Below are positions 43,395 through 51,972 of a stretch of 64,000 bases of DNA, one piece after another. A model generated the notes under the pieces. That model made no database searches, was not told the origin of the DNA, and was given only the letters and a program-made list of their open reading frames with translations. The position numbers were made by a program, and so were the translations under genes. Position 1 is the stretch's first letter. The number at the start of each line of letters is the position of its first letter. The stretch is from RGIG3077 sp964490175 (GTDB taxonomy: Bacteria > Bacillota > Clostridia > Oscillospirales > Ruminococcaceae), in the NCBI GenBank assembly GCA_964490175.1, contig CAZBAI010000005.1, forward strand, positions 1 through 64,000. Reading direction: 5' to 3'.

Positions 43395-44215
43395 AAACCT
43401 TCGGAAGAATTTTTACGTTTTTGATTTATCTGTTTTTGTATGCGCCTTTGCTTGTAATGGTTATATTTTCATTCAACAAAGCGGCAAGCACCTCGGTATT
43501 TACGGGCTTTTCAACCCACTGGTATGCCGAGTTGTTCAACAAACGCCAAATCGGGCAAGCGCTGCAAAACACGCTTATTCTCGCTTTGTTGTCATCTTTA
43601 ATCGCAACTTTTCTCGGCACGCTCGCAGCGCTCGGAATATACCATATGAAGAAAAAAAGCGCTGTTAAAGCATATATGACGGTGACCAATATCCCCATGA
43701 TGAATCCGGATATCATCACGGGAGTTTCGCTGATGATGCTTTTTGTGTTTGTCGGAAAAGCCCTCGGCACACGTGATTCGCTCGGATTCGGCACATTGCT
43801 CATTGCGCACATCACATTCAATATACCGTATGTTATACTCAACGTTTTGCCGAAATTGCGCCAAACAGACCCGCACCTTCTCGAAGCGGCTGAAGATTTG
43901 GGCTGCACGCCCGTAAAGGCTTTCATCAAAGTGGTTTTGCCGGCGATATCCTCGGGCATTGTTTCCGGGCTGATAATGGCGTTTACCTTGTCGCTTGACG
44001 ATTTTGTAATCAGCTATTACACAACCGGCTCTGATTTTCAAACGCTTCCCACAATGATTTATTCCATAACAAAAAAGCCGGTGAAGCCGTATATATATGC
44101 GCTTTTCAGCATAATTTTCTTTGTGATTCTGTTTTTGCTCGTGCTGATGAATGTTATGCAGGCAAAATCAGATAAGAAAAACGCAAAAAAAAGCACTGTA
44201 AATTCAACAAAATAA
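43391..44215 (+). CDS. potC: Spermidine/putrescine ABC permease
   Basis: This 274-residue second permease subunit has about six helices and the EAA loop EAAEDLGCTPVKAFIKVVLPAISSG. The SLDDFVISYYTTG stretch is typical of PotC. It overlaps potB by four bases and lies 22 bases before potD. The C-terminal tail is Lys-rich. Confidence 0.94.
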   Translation: MKTFGRIFTFLIYLFLYAPLLVMVIFSFNKAASTSVFTGFSTHWYAELFNKRQIGQALQNTLILALLSSLIATFLGTLAALGIYHMKKKSAVKAYMTVTNIPMMNPDIITGVSLMMLFVFVGKALGTRDSLGFGTLLIAHITFNIPYVILNVLPKLRQTDPHLLEAAEDLGCTPVKAFIKVVLPAISSGIVSGLIMAFTLSLDDFVISYYTTGSDFQTLPTMIYSITKKPVKPYIYALFSIIFFVILFLLVLMNVMQAKSDKKNAKKSTVNSTK

Positions 44216-44237
44216 TTTGATAAACGGAGTTTGATAA

Positions 44238-45353
44238 ATGAAAAAATGTATTTCAGTTTTAATTGCCGCCGCACTTGCGTCTTCGTGCGCATTTTCGCTT
44301 TCTTCCTGCGGAAACGATGATGAATTTGACGATATCGAATACGTTGCCGAATATTCAAAAGACCTTGCAGGAACAACAATCGACGTATTTAACTGGGGTG
44401 AGTATATTTCCGACGGCAGTGAAGATTCGCTTGATGTGAACCGTGCGTTTGAAAAGCTCACGGGTATTAAGGTCAACTACACCACATTTGAAAGCAATGA
44501 GGATATGTATGTTAAGCTCAAAAGCGGCTCGGTTTCATACGATATCATCATCCCCTCGGATTATATGATCGACCGACTTATAAACGAAAATATGCTGCGG
44601 GAAATCGACTTAACAAAAATCGATAATTACAAATACATCACAGATGAATACAAAGGTTTGCCCTATGACCCGACGGATAAATATTCCGTAGCCTATACAG
44701 GCGGCATGGTCGGACTTATTTACAACACAAAGCTTGTAGACGAAGCGCCGACCAGCTGGAGCGTTATGTGGGACGAACGCTATAAGGATAACATATTGAT
44801 GTTTAACAACTCACGTGATGCATTTGCAATTGCACAATTCATTCTCGGTCAGGATATTAACACCACCGATACAGCCGATTGGGATGCGGCAGCCGAGCTG
44901 CTTAAAAATCAAAAACCCTTGATTCAAAAATATGTAATGGACGAAGTTTTCAACAAGATGGAGGGTGCTAACGCCGCTATCGCCCCGTATTATGCAGGCG
45001 ATTTTCTTACCATGCAGACAACCAACCCCGACCTTGCGCTGGTTTACCCCTCCGAGGGCACAAATTTGTTTGTCGATGCCATTTGCATTCCCTCAAGCGC
45101 TCAAAATTATGAAGCCGCACTTATGTATATCAACTTTATGCTCGAACCCGAAATTGCGCTTGCCAATGCCGAATATATCCGTTATTCTTCACCGCATTCG
45201 GCTGTTCTCGAAAATGATGAATATTCGCTGAAAGATAACGAATATCTTTACCCTGATGACGATGTCAAGGCAAACACGCAGGTTTTCACCGATATCGACA
45301 AGGAAACAAGGAGCTATTACGAAGCGCTTTGGGAAAGCTTGAAGCTTTCATAA
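44238..45353 (+). CDS. potD: Spermidine/putrescine-binding lipoprotein
   Basis: The protein has 371 residues with a signal peptide ending in lipobox SLSSC (Cys about 23). The mature part has the PotD pattern VFNWGEYISDGS, YDIIIPSDYMIDRL and the NSRDAFAIAQFILGQ region, so it captures polyamines outside the membrane for PotABC. The ribosome binding site is CGGAG. A strong terminator follows. Confidence 0.94.
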   Translation: MKKCISVLIAAALASSCAFSLSSCGNDDEFDDIEYVAEYSKDLAGTTIDVFNWGEYISDGSEDSLDVNRAFEKLTGIKVNYTTFESNEDMYVKLKSGSVSYDIIIPSDYMIDRLINENMLREIDLTKIDNYKYITDEYKGLPYDPTDKYSVAYTGGMVGLIYNTKLVDEAPTSWSVMWDERYKDNILMFNNSRDAFAIAQFILGQDINTTDTADWDAAAELLKNQKPLIQKYVMDEVFNKMEGANAAIAPYYAGDFLTMQTTNPDLALVYPSEGTNLFVDAICIPSSAQNYEAALMYINFMLEPEIALANAEYIRYSSPHSAVLENDEYSLKDNEYLYPDDDVKANTQVFTDIDKETRSYYEALWESLKLS

Positions 45354-45375
45354 TCTGCCGATATGTACAAAAAGC

Positions 45376-45415
45376 AAAAGCATTAACCGCAAATCAAAAC
45401 GGTTAATGCTTTTTT
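45376..45415. terminator. Bidirectional terminator between potD and gph
   Basis: AAAAGCATTAACCG (45376-45389) pairs with CGGTTAATGCTTTT (45400-45413), with T-runs on both strands. It overlaps the stop of the convergent phosphatase gene. Confidence 0.85.
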
Positions 45416-46061
45416 AAATATATTTTAAAATATCCAAAGGCTGCTTTGCAATGTAATTTGCACCTGCCGACAAAAGCTCACGCTCTGTGCGAAAGCCCCA
45501 AAGGCAACCGACAGATTCAACCGAAGCGTTTTTTGCGGTTTCAATGTCCACATTGCTGTCGCCGACAAGTAATGTATCCGCTTTTGATATACCAAAGCGT
45601 TTCATTATATCGAAAATTGCATCGGGTGACGGTTTTTTCGCAAATCCGTTATCCGAACCGCAAATTGCGTCAAATACATTGTCGCCAAACAGCCTTGAAA
45701 CAATTTCAAGACAGTACGTATGCGTTTTGTTTGAAGCCACGGCAAGAAGCACGCCGCTTTCTTTCAGCCTACAAAGCAACTCCGAAATACCGTCATAGGC
45801 TCGGGTTTTGTTGCAGCAGCAATCAGCATAGCGTTCATTAAAAATCGAATAAATGGCGGCAAAATTCTCTTCGGAGCGGTTTTCCTCCATCAAAGCTCTT
45901 TCGCAAAGCTTCATTACGCCGTTGCCGACAAAATATCGATACTCTTCAACATCGTGAACATTAAAATGCATTGTGCTCAATGCGAAATTTACGCAATCCG
46001 CCAAATCTTCAAGAGAATTGACAAGCGTGCCGTCCAAATCAAAAATCACAAGCTTTTTCAC
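45414..46061 (-). CDS. HAD-family phosphoglycolate phosphatase-like
   Basis: The product has 215 residues from GTG 46061, seven bases after GGTGG. Motif I is FDLDGTLVNS, followed by a helical cap domain, then motif II AVASNKTH, KKPSPD and motif IV LLVGDSNVDIETAKNA. It matches the Gph/PpaX group that dephosphorylates phosphoglycolate or pyrophosphate; the substrate is not certain. It follows the lipid kinase with a gap of 14 bases and shares its promoter. Confidence 0.88.
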   Translation of the reverse strand: MKKLVIFDLDGTLVNSLEDLADCVNFALSTMHFNVHDVEEYRYFVGNGVMKLCERALMEENRSEENFAAIYSIFNERYADCCCNKTRAYDGISELLCRLKESGVLLAVASNKTHTYCLEIVSRLFGDNVFDAICGSDNGFAKKPSPDAIFDIMKRFGISKADTLLVGDSNVDIETAKNASVESVGCLWGFRTERELLSAGANYIAKQPLDILKYI

Positions 46062-46075
46062 AATCAAGCCACCGT

Positions 46076-46999
46076 TCAATTCAATTCGGCAAGGTCATCG
46101 CAATACTCGCCGTTTTCGGGTATGATAATATCTATCGCCTTATTTATGTTTTCTATGTGAACGCTTTCAGCCTCGCCGCCGTATTCGCCGTCAATGCACC
46201 AAGCCACCGGTGTAAGGCTGGTGACCTTTATATCGCTTGCTTTAAAATATTGCAGATATTCCGTGCTTGTATCCTGAGCAATCAGGTGAGTTATAATCCT
46301 CTGCAATTCGATAATATCCTTTGGCTTTTTAATGAGAATAACTTCAAATGCGCCGTCCTCTAATGAAATTTCACCCGGCATTTTCATTCCCGCAACAGAC
46401 GTTGAATTTGCGACCATGCCGAGAATATAGTCATTTTCGACCAAAACTCCGTCATACTCAATCTGCATATGATAGGCCTTTATGCCAAGCGTGCTTTTAA
46501 AGCATTCAAGAAAATAAGCCGCATTTCCCAAAATGTTTTTAGTTTGCTGTGGGGTTGAATACGAAACATCGGTAAATGCGCCGAAGCAGGCAACATATGT
46601 AAAATATTTCTCGTCGATTCTGCCGATATCGCATGAAAACCTTTTGCCGAAAGCGATTGACATTGCCGCCTTTTCGCAGTTGCGTGGAATTTTCAGGCAC
46701 TTGGCAAAGTCGTTCATGGTGCCGCAGGGAATGTATCCGAGCGGCAAGCGGTTTTGCGCACTCATAACTCCGTTGACGACCTCGTTTAAGGTTCCGTCAC
46801 CGCCGGAGCAAATCAAAAGATCATATTTACCCTCATCGCAAGCCGATTTTGCGGCATTTGTCGCATCAAGGCGGCCTTGTGTTATGTGCGTTGTTATTTC
46901 ATATCCTGCCGATTGAAGCGGCTCTAAAATCGAAATCAACTTGCCCTTAATAGCGCCTTTGCCCGATGTCGGATTGATTATATAATATGCACGTTTCGT
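46076..46999 (-). CDS. Diacylglycerol kinase-type lipid kinase, non-canonical start
   Basis: Residues LLICSGGDGTLNEVVNGVM and LPLGYIPCGTMNDFAKCLKIP mark the DagK catalytic domain, and the C-terminal half matches the YegS/DgkB fold. It should phosphorylate diacylglycerol or another lipid at the membrane. The conserved N-terminal stretch K-R-A-Y-Y-I-I-N-P-T-S-G-K-G is encoded upstream of the first TTG in frame (46939), so translation must start earlier. The best site is an ACG at 46997-46999, seven bases after GAGGTG; ATT at 47003-47005 is the alternative. The coordinates take ACG as start (307 residues). Confidence 0.85.
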   Translation of the reverse strand, partial: TKRAYYIINPTSGKGAIKGKLISILEPLQSAGYEITTHITQGRLDATNAAKSACDEGKYDLLICSGGDGTLNEVVNGVMSAQNRLPLGYIPCGTMNDFAKCLKIPRNCEKAAMSIAFGKRFSCDIGRIDEKYFTYVACFGAFTDVSYSTPQQTKNILGNAAYFLECFKSTLGIKAYHMQIEYDGVLVENDYILGMVANSTSVAGMKMPGEISLEDGAFEVILIKKPKDIIELQRIITHLIAQDTSTEYLQYFKASDIKVTSLTPVAWCIDGEYGGEAESVHIENINKAIDIIIPENGEYCDDLAELN

Positions 47000-47058
47000 T
47001 GCAATACACCTCTTTTGTTCAATCTGTCGTCAATTTTCTTGACCGTACACCTTATGAT

Positions 47059-47087
47059 ATTATATACCATACAATAACGAATTTCAA
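47059..47087 (-). promoter_or_regulatory. Promoter of lipid kinase-gph unit
   Basis: On the minus strand TTGAAA (47082-47087), a 17-base spacer and TATAAT (47059-47064). The leader to the kinase start is about 53 bases and contains no ATG. Confidence 0.85.
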
Positions 47088-47183
47088 GTACAGATTTGCA
47101 TTTTTTGTCTTAAATAGTCACAAAAATGCGCCGACAATGCAAATATTATCGGCGCACGATTTCAAAAATATCCAAGCCGAATA

Positions 47184-48614
47184 TCAAACGCTGATTTCGG
47201 CACTTTGACCTAAAATATCTTTATTTTCTTCAAGAACAGGCGTTATAAATTCAGATAAAAATTCATCTACCTGCGCAGCGCTTCTGCCCGTGAAAGCCTC
47301 GGGACGAAGAATCGCTTCAAGCTCTGCTTTGTTGATTTTAAAGGCATCATCAGCCAAAATCAGCTCACAAAGATTATTGTCAAGCCCCTCTTCCTTAACA
47401 CGCTTGCCGGCAATTACGGAATATTCACGAATCTTCTCATGAAGCACCTGACGGTCGCCGCCTTTTTTAACGGCGTTCATCATAATATTTTCACTTGCCA
47501 TAAACGGAAGCTCGTTCATAATTCGGCGATTTATCATCTTCGGATAAACAACAATTGCGCTTGTAATGTTCATCATAAGATTCAAAATCGCATCAACAGC
47601 CAAAAATCCTTCGGCAACGGAAATGCGCTTGTTTGCCGAATCATCAAGAGTGCGCTCAAACCACTGTGTGCCGGCAGTGAATGCGGCATTTGTCACATCA
47701 CACATAACATATCGTGAAAGCGCCGTTATACGCTCACTGCGCATGGGGTTGCGTTTATAAGGCATTGCCGAAGATCCGATTTGCTTTGCCTCAAAAGGTT
47801 CTTCCATTTCCTTAAAACTTTGCAAAAGACGCATATCATATGAAAATTTGCTTGCCGACTGGGCAATTCCGCTTAAAGCCGCAAGGATTTGCGCATCGAC
47901 CTTTCGTGAATAGGTTTGACCTGAAACGGGAACGACCTTATCAAAGCCCATTTCCTCGGCAATTTTGCGCTCAAGCGCTTTAACTTTTTCATCATCGCCG
48001 TCAAAAAGCTCAACAAACGAAGCCTGCGTGCCCGTTGTGCCCTTTTGACCGAGAAGCGCAAGGTTTGAAATGCGGTATTCCACCTCGTTTAAATCCATCA
48101 AAAGTTCATTCATCCAAAGGGTTGCACGCTTGCCGACGGTCGTCAGCTGTGCCGGCTGAAGATGGGTATACGCAAGCGCAGGCATATTTTTATATTTAGC
48201 GGCAAAATCGGCAAGATTTGCAAGCACGCACAAAAGCTTTTTGCGAACAAGCTTTAAAGCGTCACGCATTACGATTATATCCGTATTGTCGCCGACATAG
48301 CACGAAGTTGCGCCCAAATGAATAATTCCCTTTGCTTTAGGGCAGCAAAGCCCATATGTATAAACATGCGCCATTACATCATGTCGAACAAGCTTTTCAC
48401 GTTCTTTTGCGATTTCATAGTCGATATTATCGACATTTGCCTCAAGCTCGGCAACCTGCTCGGCACTTATGGGAAGCCCAAGCTCATGCTCTGCCCTTGC
48501 CAGTGCTACCCACAATCGACGCCATGTTGTAAATTTTTTGTCTGCGGAGAAAATATACTGCATTTCCTTACTTGCATAACGTGTGCAAAAAGGACTTTCG
48601 TAACTATCATGCAT
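47184..48614 (-). CDS. purB: Adenylosuccinate lyase
   Basis: This 476-residue member of the fumarase/aspartase superfamily has the signature SSAMPYKRNPMRSE. The substrate-binding HLGATSCYVGDNTDI and TGTQASFVELFDGD match the longer PurB clade. It cleaves adenylosuccinate and SAICAR in purine synthesis. The start has AAGGAG upstream. It is not next to other pur genes. Confidence 0.95.
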   Translation of the reverse strand: MHDSYESPFCTRYASKEMQYIFSADKKFTTWRRLWVALARAEHELGLPISAEQVAELEANVDNIDYEIAKEREKLVRHDVMAHVYTYGLCCPKAKGIIHLGATSCYVGDNTDIIVMRDALKLVRKKLLCVLANLADFAAKYKNMPALAYTHLQPAQLTTVGKRATLWMNELLMDLNEVEYRISNLALLGQKGTTGTQASFVELFDGDDEKVKALERKIAEEMGFDKVVPVSGQTYSRKVDAQILAALSGIAQSASKFSYDMRLLQSFKEMEEPFEAKQIGSSAMPYKRNPMRSERITALSRYVMCDVTNAAFTAGTQWFERTLDDSANKRISVAEGFLAVDAILNLMMNITSAIVVYPKMINRRIMNELPFMASENIMMNAVKKGGDRQVLHEKIREYSVIAGKRVKEEGLDNNLCELILADDAFKINKAELEAILRPEAFTGRSAAQVDEFLSEFITPVLEENKDILGQSAEISV

Positions 48615-48693
48615 AAAAAACGCTCCTTAATATCATAAAAAAGCAAGCCGCTTTGAAAATGCTTTTTCCAAAAACGCCCTTGCCGATTTTAAA

Positions 48694-48773
48694 GCAATAT
48701 CGCAAAAAGCCGACACACAAAATCTACAAAAAACAGATTTAAGAAGTAAAATGCGCCCTGTGTGCGATATTGC
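48694..48773 (-). terminator. Nested hairpin after sugar transferase gene
   Basis: A perfect 11-bp inverted repeat, GCAATATCGCA (48694-48704) with TGCGATATTGC (48763-48773), extended by ACACA/TGTGT, encloses a second hairpin AAATCT/AGATTT. On the minus strand it is followed by TTTAAAA. It lies 12 bases past the transferase stop, so it is probably its terminator or 3'-end structure. Confidence 0.55.
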
Positions 48774-48784
48774 CTTTATTCAGT

Positions 48785-49501
48785 TTATTCACCGTTTGCA
48801 CGCAAAACAATACCGAAAGTTGAAAAAATAATTTTCCAATCAACCGCAAAGCTGCGCTCTTTTATGTATTTAATATCAAGCTCAAGCCATTGCTCAAAGG
48901 TGATATCGTTCCTGTTATTTTGTGTTTGCCAATAGCAGGTAAGCCCGGGAGTTATGTAAAGCCTTTGGCGTTCATAATCGCCGTATTGTTCAACCTCTCT
49001 CGGCAGTGCGGGGCGAGGGCCTACAATACTCATATCGCCCTTTAAAATATTCCAAAGCTGCGGCAATTCGTCTATGCTGGTTTTGCGGATGAATTTGCCG
49101 ACACGTGTAATACGTGGGTCGTCTTTGATTTTAAAAACAGGACCGTCCATCTCGTTTTTATGCATAAGGTCATCAAGCTTGCTTTCGGCATTGGGCACCA
49201 TTGAGCGAAATTTCCAAAAGCGGAAAATTTTCCCATCTTTGCCGACCCTATCTTGGGCGAAAAACGGTGAAGCGCCGGGGCTGTCGATATAAACAACAAG
49301 CGCAACGATAAGCATGGGAATGCCCAAAACAAGCAACGCCAACGCAGAAAAAAACACATCCTGCGCACGCTTTATGACAAGATAGGCACGCATTGATTCG
49401 GCATTGACCTCTTGCTGCGTGATAACGGGCGCTTTGTCGATTCTTCTAAAGCGCACATTGTCCGACGTTGACAAGTCGGCAACCTTATCCATAACCTCCA
49501 T
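48785..49501 (-). CDS. Polyprenyl-phosphate sugar-1-phosphate transferase
   Basis: This 238-residue protein has one membrane hairpin (about 50-72) and the catalytic domain of the WbaP/EpsL/PglC-type family: KRAQDVFFSALALL, FFAQDRVGKDGKIFRFWKFRSM, KTSIDELPQLWNILKGDMSIVGPRP and YITPGLTCYWQ. It puts the first sugar phosphate on undecaprenyl phosphate for an exopolysaccharide or glycan. The large N-terminal membrane domain of some relatives is absent. It lies next to a UDP-sugar dehydrogenase and the pilus locus on the same strand. Confidence 0.93.
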   Translation of the reverse strand: MEVMDKVADLSTSDNVRFRRIDKAPVITQQEVNAESMRAYLVIKRAQDVFFSALALLVLGIPMLIVALVVYIDSPGASPFFAQDRVGKDGKIFRFWKFRSMVPNAESKLDDLMHKNEMDGPVFKIKDDPRITRVGKFIRKTSIDELPQLWNILKGDMSIVGPRPALPREVEQYGDYERQRLYITPGLTCYWQTQNNRNDITFEQWLELDIKYIKERSFAVDWKIIFSTFGIVLRANGE

Positions 49502-49571
49502 CCGAAATCCCCCTTATTTTGCGCATTGCTTTCGCTATGGCTGCATCAAAAAGCAAAAGCGGCGGCAAAAA

Positions 49572-50822
49572 CTAATCTCTTCTGAAAATATCTCTTGTAT
49601 AGACCTTTTCTTCAACATCTGCAAGGCAATTATCATAACGGTTGGCGATAATCGCATCGCTGGACTTTTTAAATTCATCAAGGTCGTTTACAACACGGCT
49701 TCCGAAAAATGTAGTGCCGTTTTCAAGCGTAGGCTCATAGATGATGACCGAAGCTCCCTTTGCTTTAATGCGTTTCATAACGCCCTGAATTGAGCTTTGG
49801 CGGAAATTATCGCTATTGCTTTTCATAGTCAGTCGATAAACGCCGATAACACATTCTTTTTCGCACGCAGCCGTATAATCGTTATTATCGCAATAGCTGT
49901 AATAGCCCGCCTTTGCAAGAACCCTGTCTGCAATAAAGCCCTTTCTGGTGCGGTTGCTTTCAACAATTGCTTCAATCAAATTTTCGGGAACGTCTTTATA
50001 ATTTGCCAAAAGCTGTTTTGTATCTTTCGGCAGGCAATAGCCGCCGTAGCCGAACGACGGATTGTTATAGTGCGTGCCGATTCTCGGATCAAGGCAAACG
50101 CCGTTTATAATCTGCTCGGTATTAAGCCCTTTCATTTCCGCATAAGTATCAACCTCGTTAAAATAGCTGACACGAAGCGCAAGATATGTATTGGCAAACA
50201 GCTTTACGGCTTCGGCTTCGGTAAAGCCCATAAACAGCGTATCAACATTTTCTTTAATAGCGCCATGTTGCAAAAGCGAAGCGAAAGTATGTGCCGCTTC
50301 AACAAGCTTTTCGTCCTGCAAATCCGTTCCCACGATAATTCTCGAAGGATAAAGATTATCATACAAAGCCTTTGATTCACGCAAAAATTCGGGGCTGAAT
50401 ATGATATTTTTACTGCCCGTTTTCTTCCGCACAGATTCTGTATACCCAACGGGAACGGTCGATTTTATAACCATTATCGCATTGGGATTACATTCCATCA
50501 CCAGTTTGATAACATTTTCAACGGCAGATGTATCAAAATAATTTTTTACCGAATCGTAATTAGTCGGTGCGGCGATGATGACAAAATCAGCGTCTTTATA
50601 GGCGCTTTGCGCATCAAGCGTGGCTTTGAGCCTAAGCTGTTTTGTTGCAAGATATTCTTCGATTTCGTTATCCTGAATCGGCGATTTTTTGTTGTTTATC
50701 ATCTCAACTTTTTCGGGGATAATATCAACCGCACAAACATCATTATGCTGTGACAAAAGCACCGCCATGGAAAGTCCCACATAGCCTGTTCCGGCAACTG
50801 CAATTTTTAAATCTTTTTTCAT
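49572..50822 (-). CDS. UDP-glucose 6-dehydrogenase-type enzyme
   Basis: The product has 416 residues from ATG 50822 (KKDLKIAVAGTGYVGLSMAV). The N-terminal NAD fold has GTGYVG, the middle helix carries KLFANTYLALRVSYFNEV, and the active-site Cys is in FGYGGYCLPKDTKQ (about residue 263). It oxidises UDP-glucose (or a related UDP-sugar) to the uronate. Together with the sugar transferase it suggests a uronic-acid-containing surface polymer. The ribosome binding site is weak. Confidence 0.93.
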   Translation of the reverse strand: MKKDLKIAVAGTGYVGLSMAVLLSQHNDVCAVDIIPEKVEMINNKKSPIQDNEIEEYLATKQLRLKATLDAQSAYKDADFVIIAAPTNYDSVKNYFDTSAVENVIKLVMECNPNAIMVIKSTVPVGYTESVRKKTGSKNIIFSPEFLRESKALYDNLYPSRIIVGTDLQDEKLVEAAHTFASLLQHGAIKENVDTLFMGFTEAEAVKLFANTYLALRVSYFNEVDTYAEMKGLNTEQIINGVCLDPRIGTHYNNPSFGYGGYCLPKDTKQLLANYKDVPENLIEAIVESNRTRKGFIADRVLAKAGYYSYCDNNDYTAACEKECVIGVYRLTMKSNSDNFRQSSIQGVMKRIKAKGASVIIYEPTLENGTTFFGSRVVNDLDEFKKSSDAIIANRYDNCLADVEEKVYTRDIFRRD

Positions 50823-50997
50823 AATGTCAATAAAGCCTTTCAAAAATGACTAAACACAGTCAAATTTTAATCATCAATATAAATATACCATAAAAGCGAA
50901 ACATTGTCAAGGTCAACGCAGACATACAAAGCGCACAAATCTCAAATAAAAGTGCCGTGCTTTTTGTTAGCACAATCAAATATACACAAATTATTCA

Positions 50998-51867
50998 TCA
51001 TTGCTTTTTACTTGGCAGATTATACAGCGGATTGCGGTGCGGCAAAGCTTTTTTCTTTCTGCCGGTTAATATCCAGAAAATAATAAGCGCTATCAACAGC
51101 GGCGTTGACAAAAGCGGAACAACAAGCAGTGGATCGACCTGAACCGCATCGGAAACGACCCTGACGGTGCTTTGATAAACGGTGTCGATTCGTTTTGAGC
51201 GCAAAAGCAACCTGTGAGTATTAACGCCGTAGGGCGTGCAGGTCATCAAGGTGACGTAATCGCCGTTTGGGATTATGGCAAGTTTTTCAACCTGCTGCGG
51301 CTCGATAATCAAAATTTCTTCAACCTCGTAGGTATAAACCTCATTAAGAATCGTTATTGTAAAGGTATCGCCCACGACAAGCTTATCAAGGTCGGTGAAA
51401 AGCCTTGAAGTCGGCAAACCTCGGTGTGCGGAAATTACGGCGTGGGTATTTTCGCCGCCGATTGGGAACGTTGAACCCTGCAAATGTCCTGCGGCAACGT
51501 TGAGCACAGCCACATCGGTGCCGTGATATATCGGCAATTCAACCTGAATTATCGGAATGGTGATATAGCCCATAACGCCCGAGCCGGAAACATCAAGAAT
51601 ATCATAATAATCTTCAAGGGCGTTTTCTTCGGCAAACGGTGCGGAAAGCGCCGCAATGCGCTTATTATAATCACGTGCCTGATTGAGCATTATTTCGTAT
51701 TCGGAATCATCCATTTCGGCAACGACCTTATCATAATCTGCCACAGCTCGGGTTTGCACCTTTGAATTCCACCAATCGCTGACAATTGGGTAAAGCATTA
51801 TAGCAAGACCGAGAAGAAGAATAATTGTGAATATTATTGTTGAAACAGCGCCTGATTTTTTCTTCAT
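50998..51867 (-). CDS. Class C sortase (pilus assembly)
   Basis: This 289-residue sortase has an N-terminal membrane segment (about 8-30) and a second one near the C-terminus (about 246-269), the class C layout. Catalytic residues are H148 (SAHRG), C210 (TLMTCTPYG) and R219 (NTHRLL). A YYDILDVSGSG region near 87-97 is where the lid lies. It should polymerise the LPXTG pilins encoded just upstream. AGGAGGG precedes the ATG. It is the last gene of the pilus locus. Confidence 0.96.
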   Translation of the reverse strand: MKKKSGAVSTIIFTIILLLGLAIMLYPIVSDWWNSKVQTRAVADYDKVVAEMDDSEYEIMLNQARDYNKRIAALSAPFAEENALEDYYDILDVSGSGVMGYITIPIIQVELPIYHGTDVAVLNVAAGHLQGSTFPIGGENTHAVISAHRGLPTSRLFTDLDKLVVGDTFTITILNEVYTYEVEEILIIEPQQVEKLAIIPNGDYVTLMTCTPYGVNTHRLLLRSKRIDTVYQSTVRVVSDAVQVDPLLVVPLLSTPLLIALIIFWILTGRKKKALPHRNPLYNLPSKKQ

Positions 51868-51894
51868 TTCGACCCTCCTAAAATACTTTACATC

Positions 51895-51929
51895 AAACCG
51901 CCGATGACATTTTCTGCCATCGGCGGTTT
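51895..51929 (-). terminator. Intercistronic hairpin between pilin and sortase
   Basis: A perfect 12-bp inverted repeat AAACCGCCGATG/CATCGGCGGTTT with an 11-base loop. On the minus strand it has no T-run after it, so it is more likely a processing or partial termination signal that keeps sortase below pilin levels. Confidence 0.6.
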
Positions 51930-51972
51930 GCTTTAAGTTTTAATCAGCTGTAAATCTCTTTTTAAGATTTAA

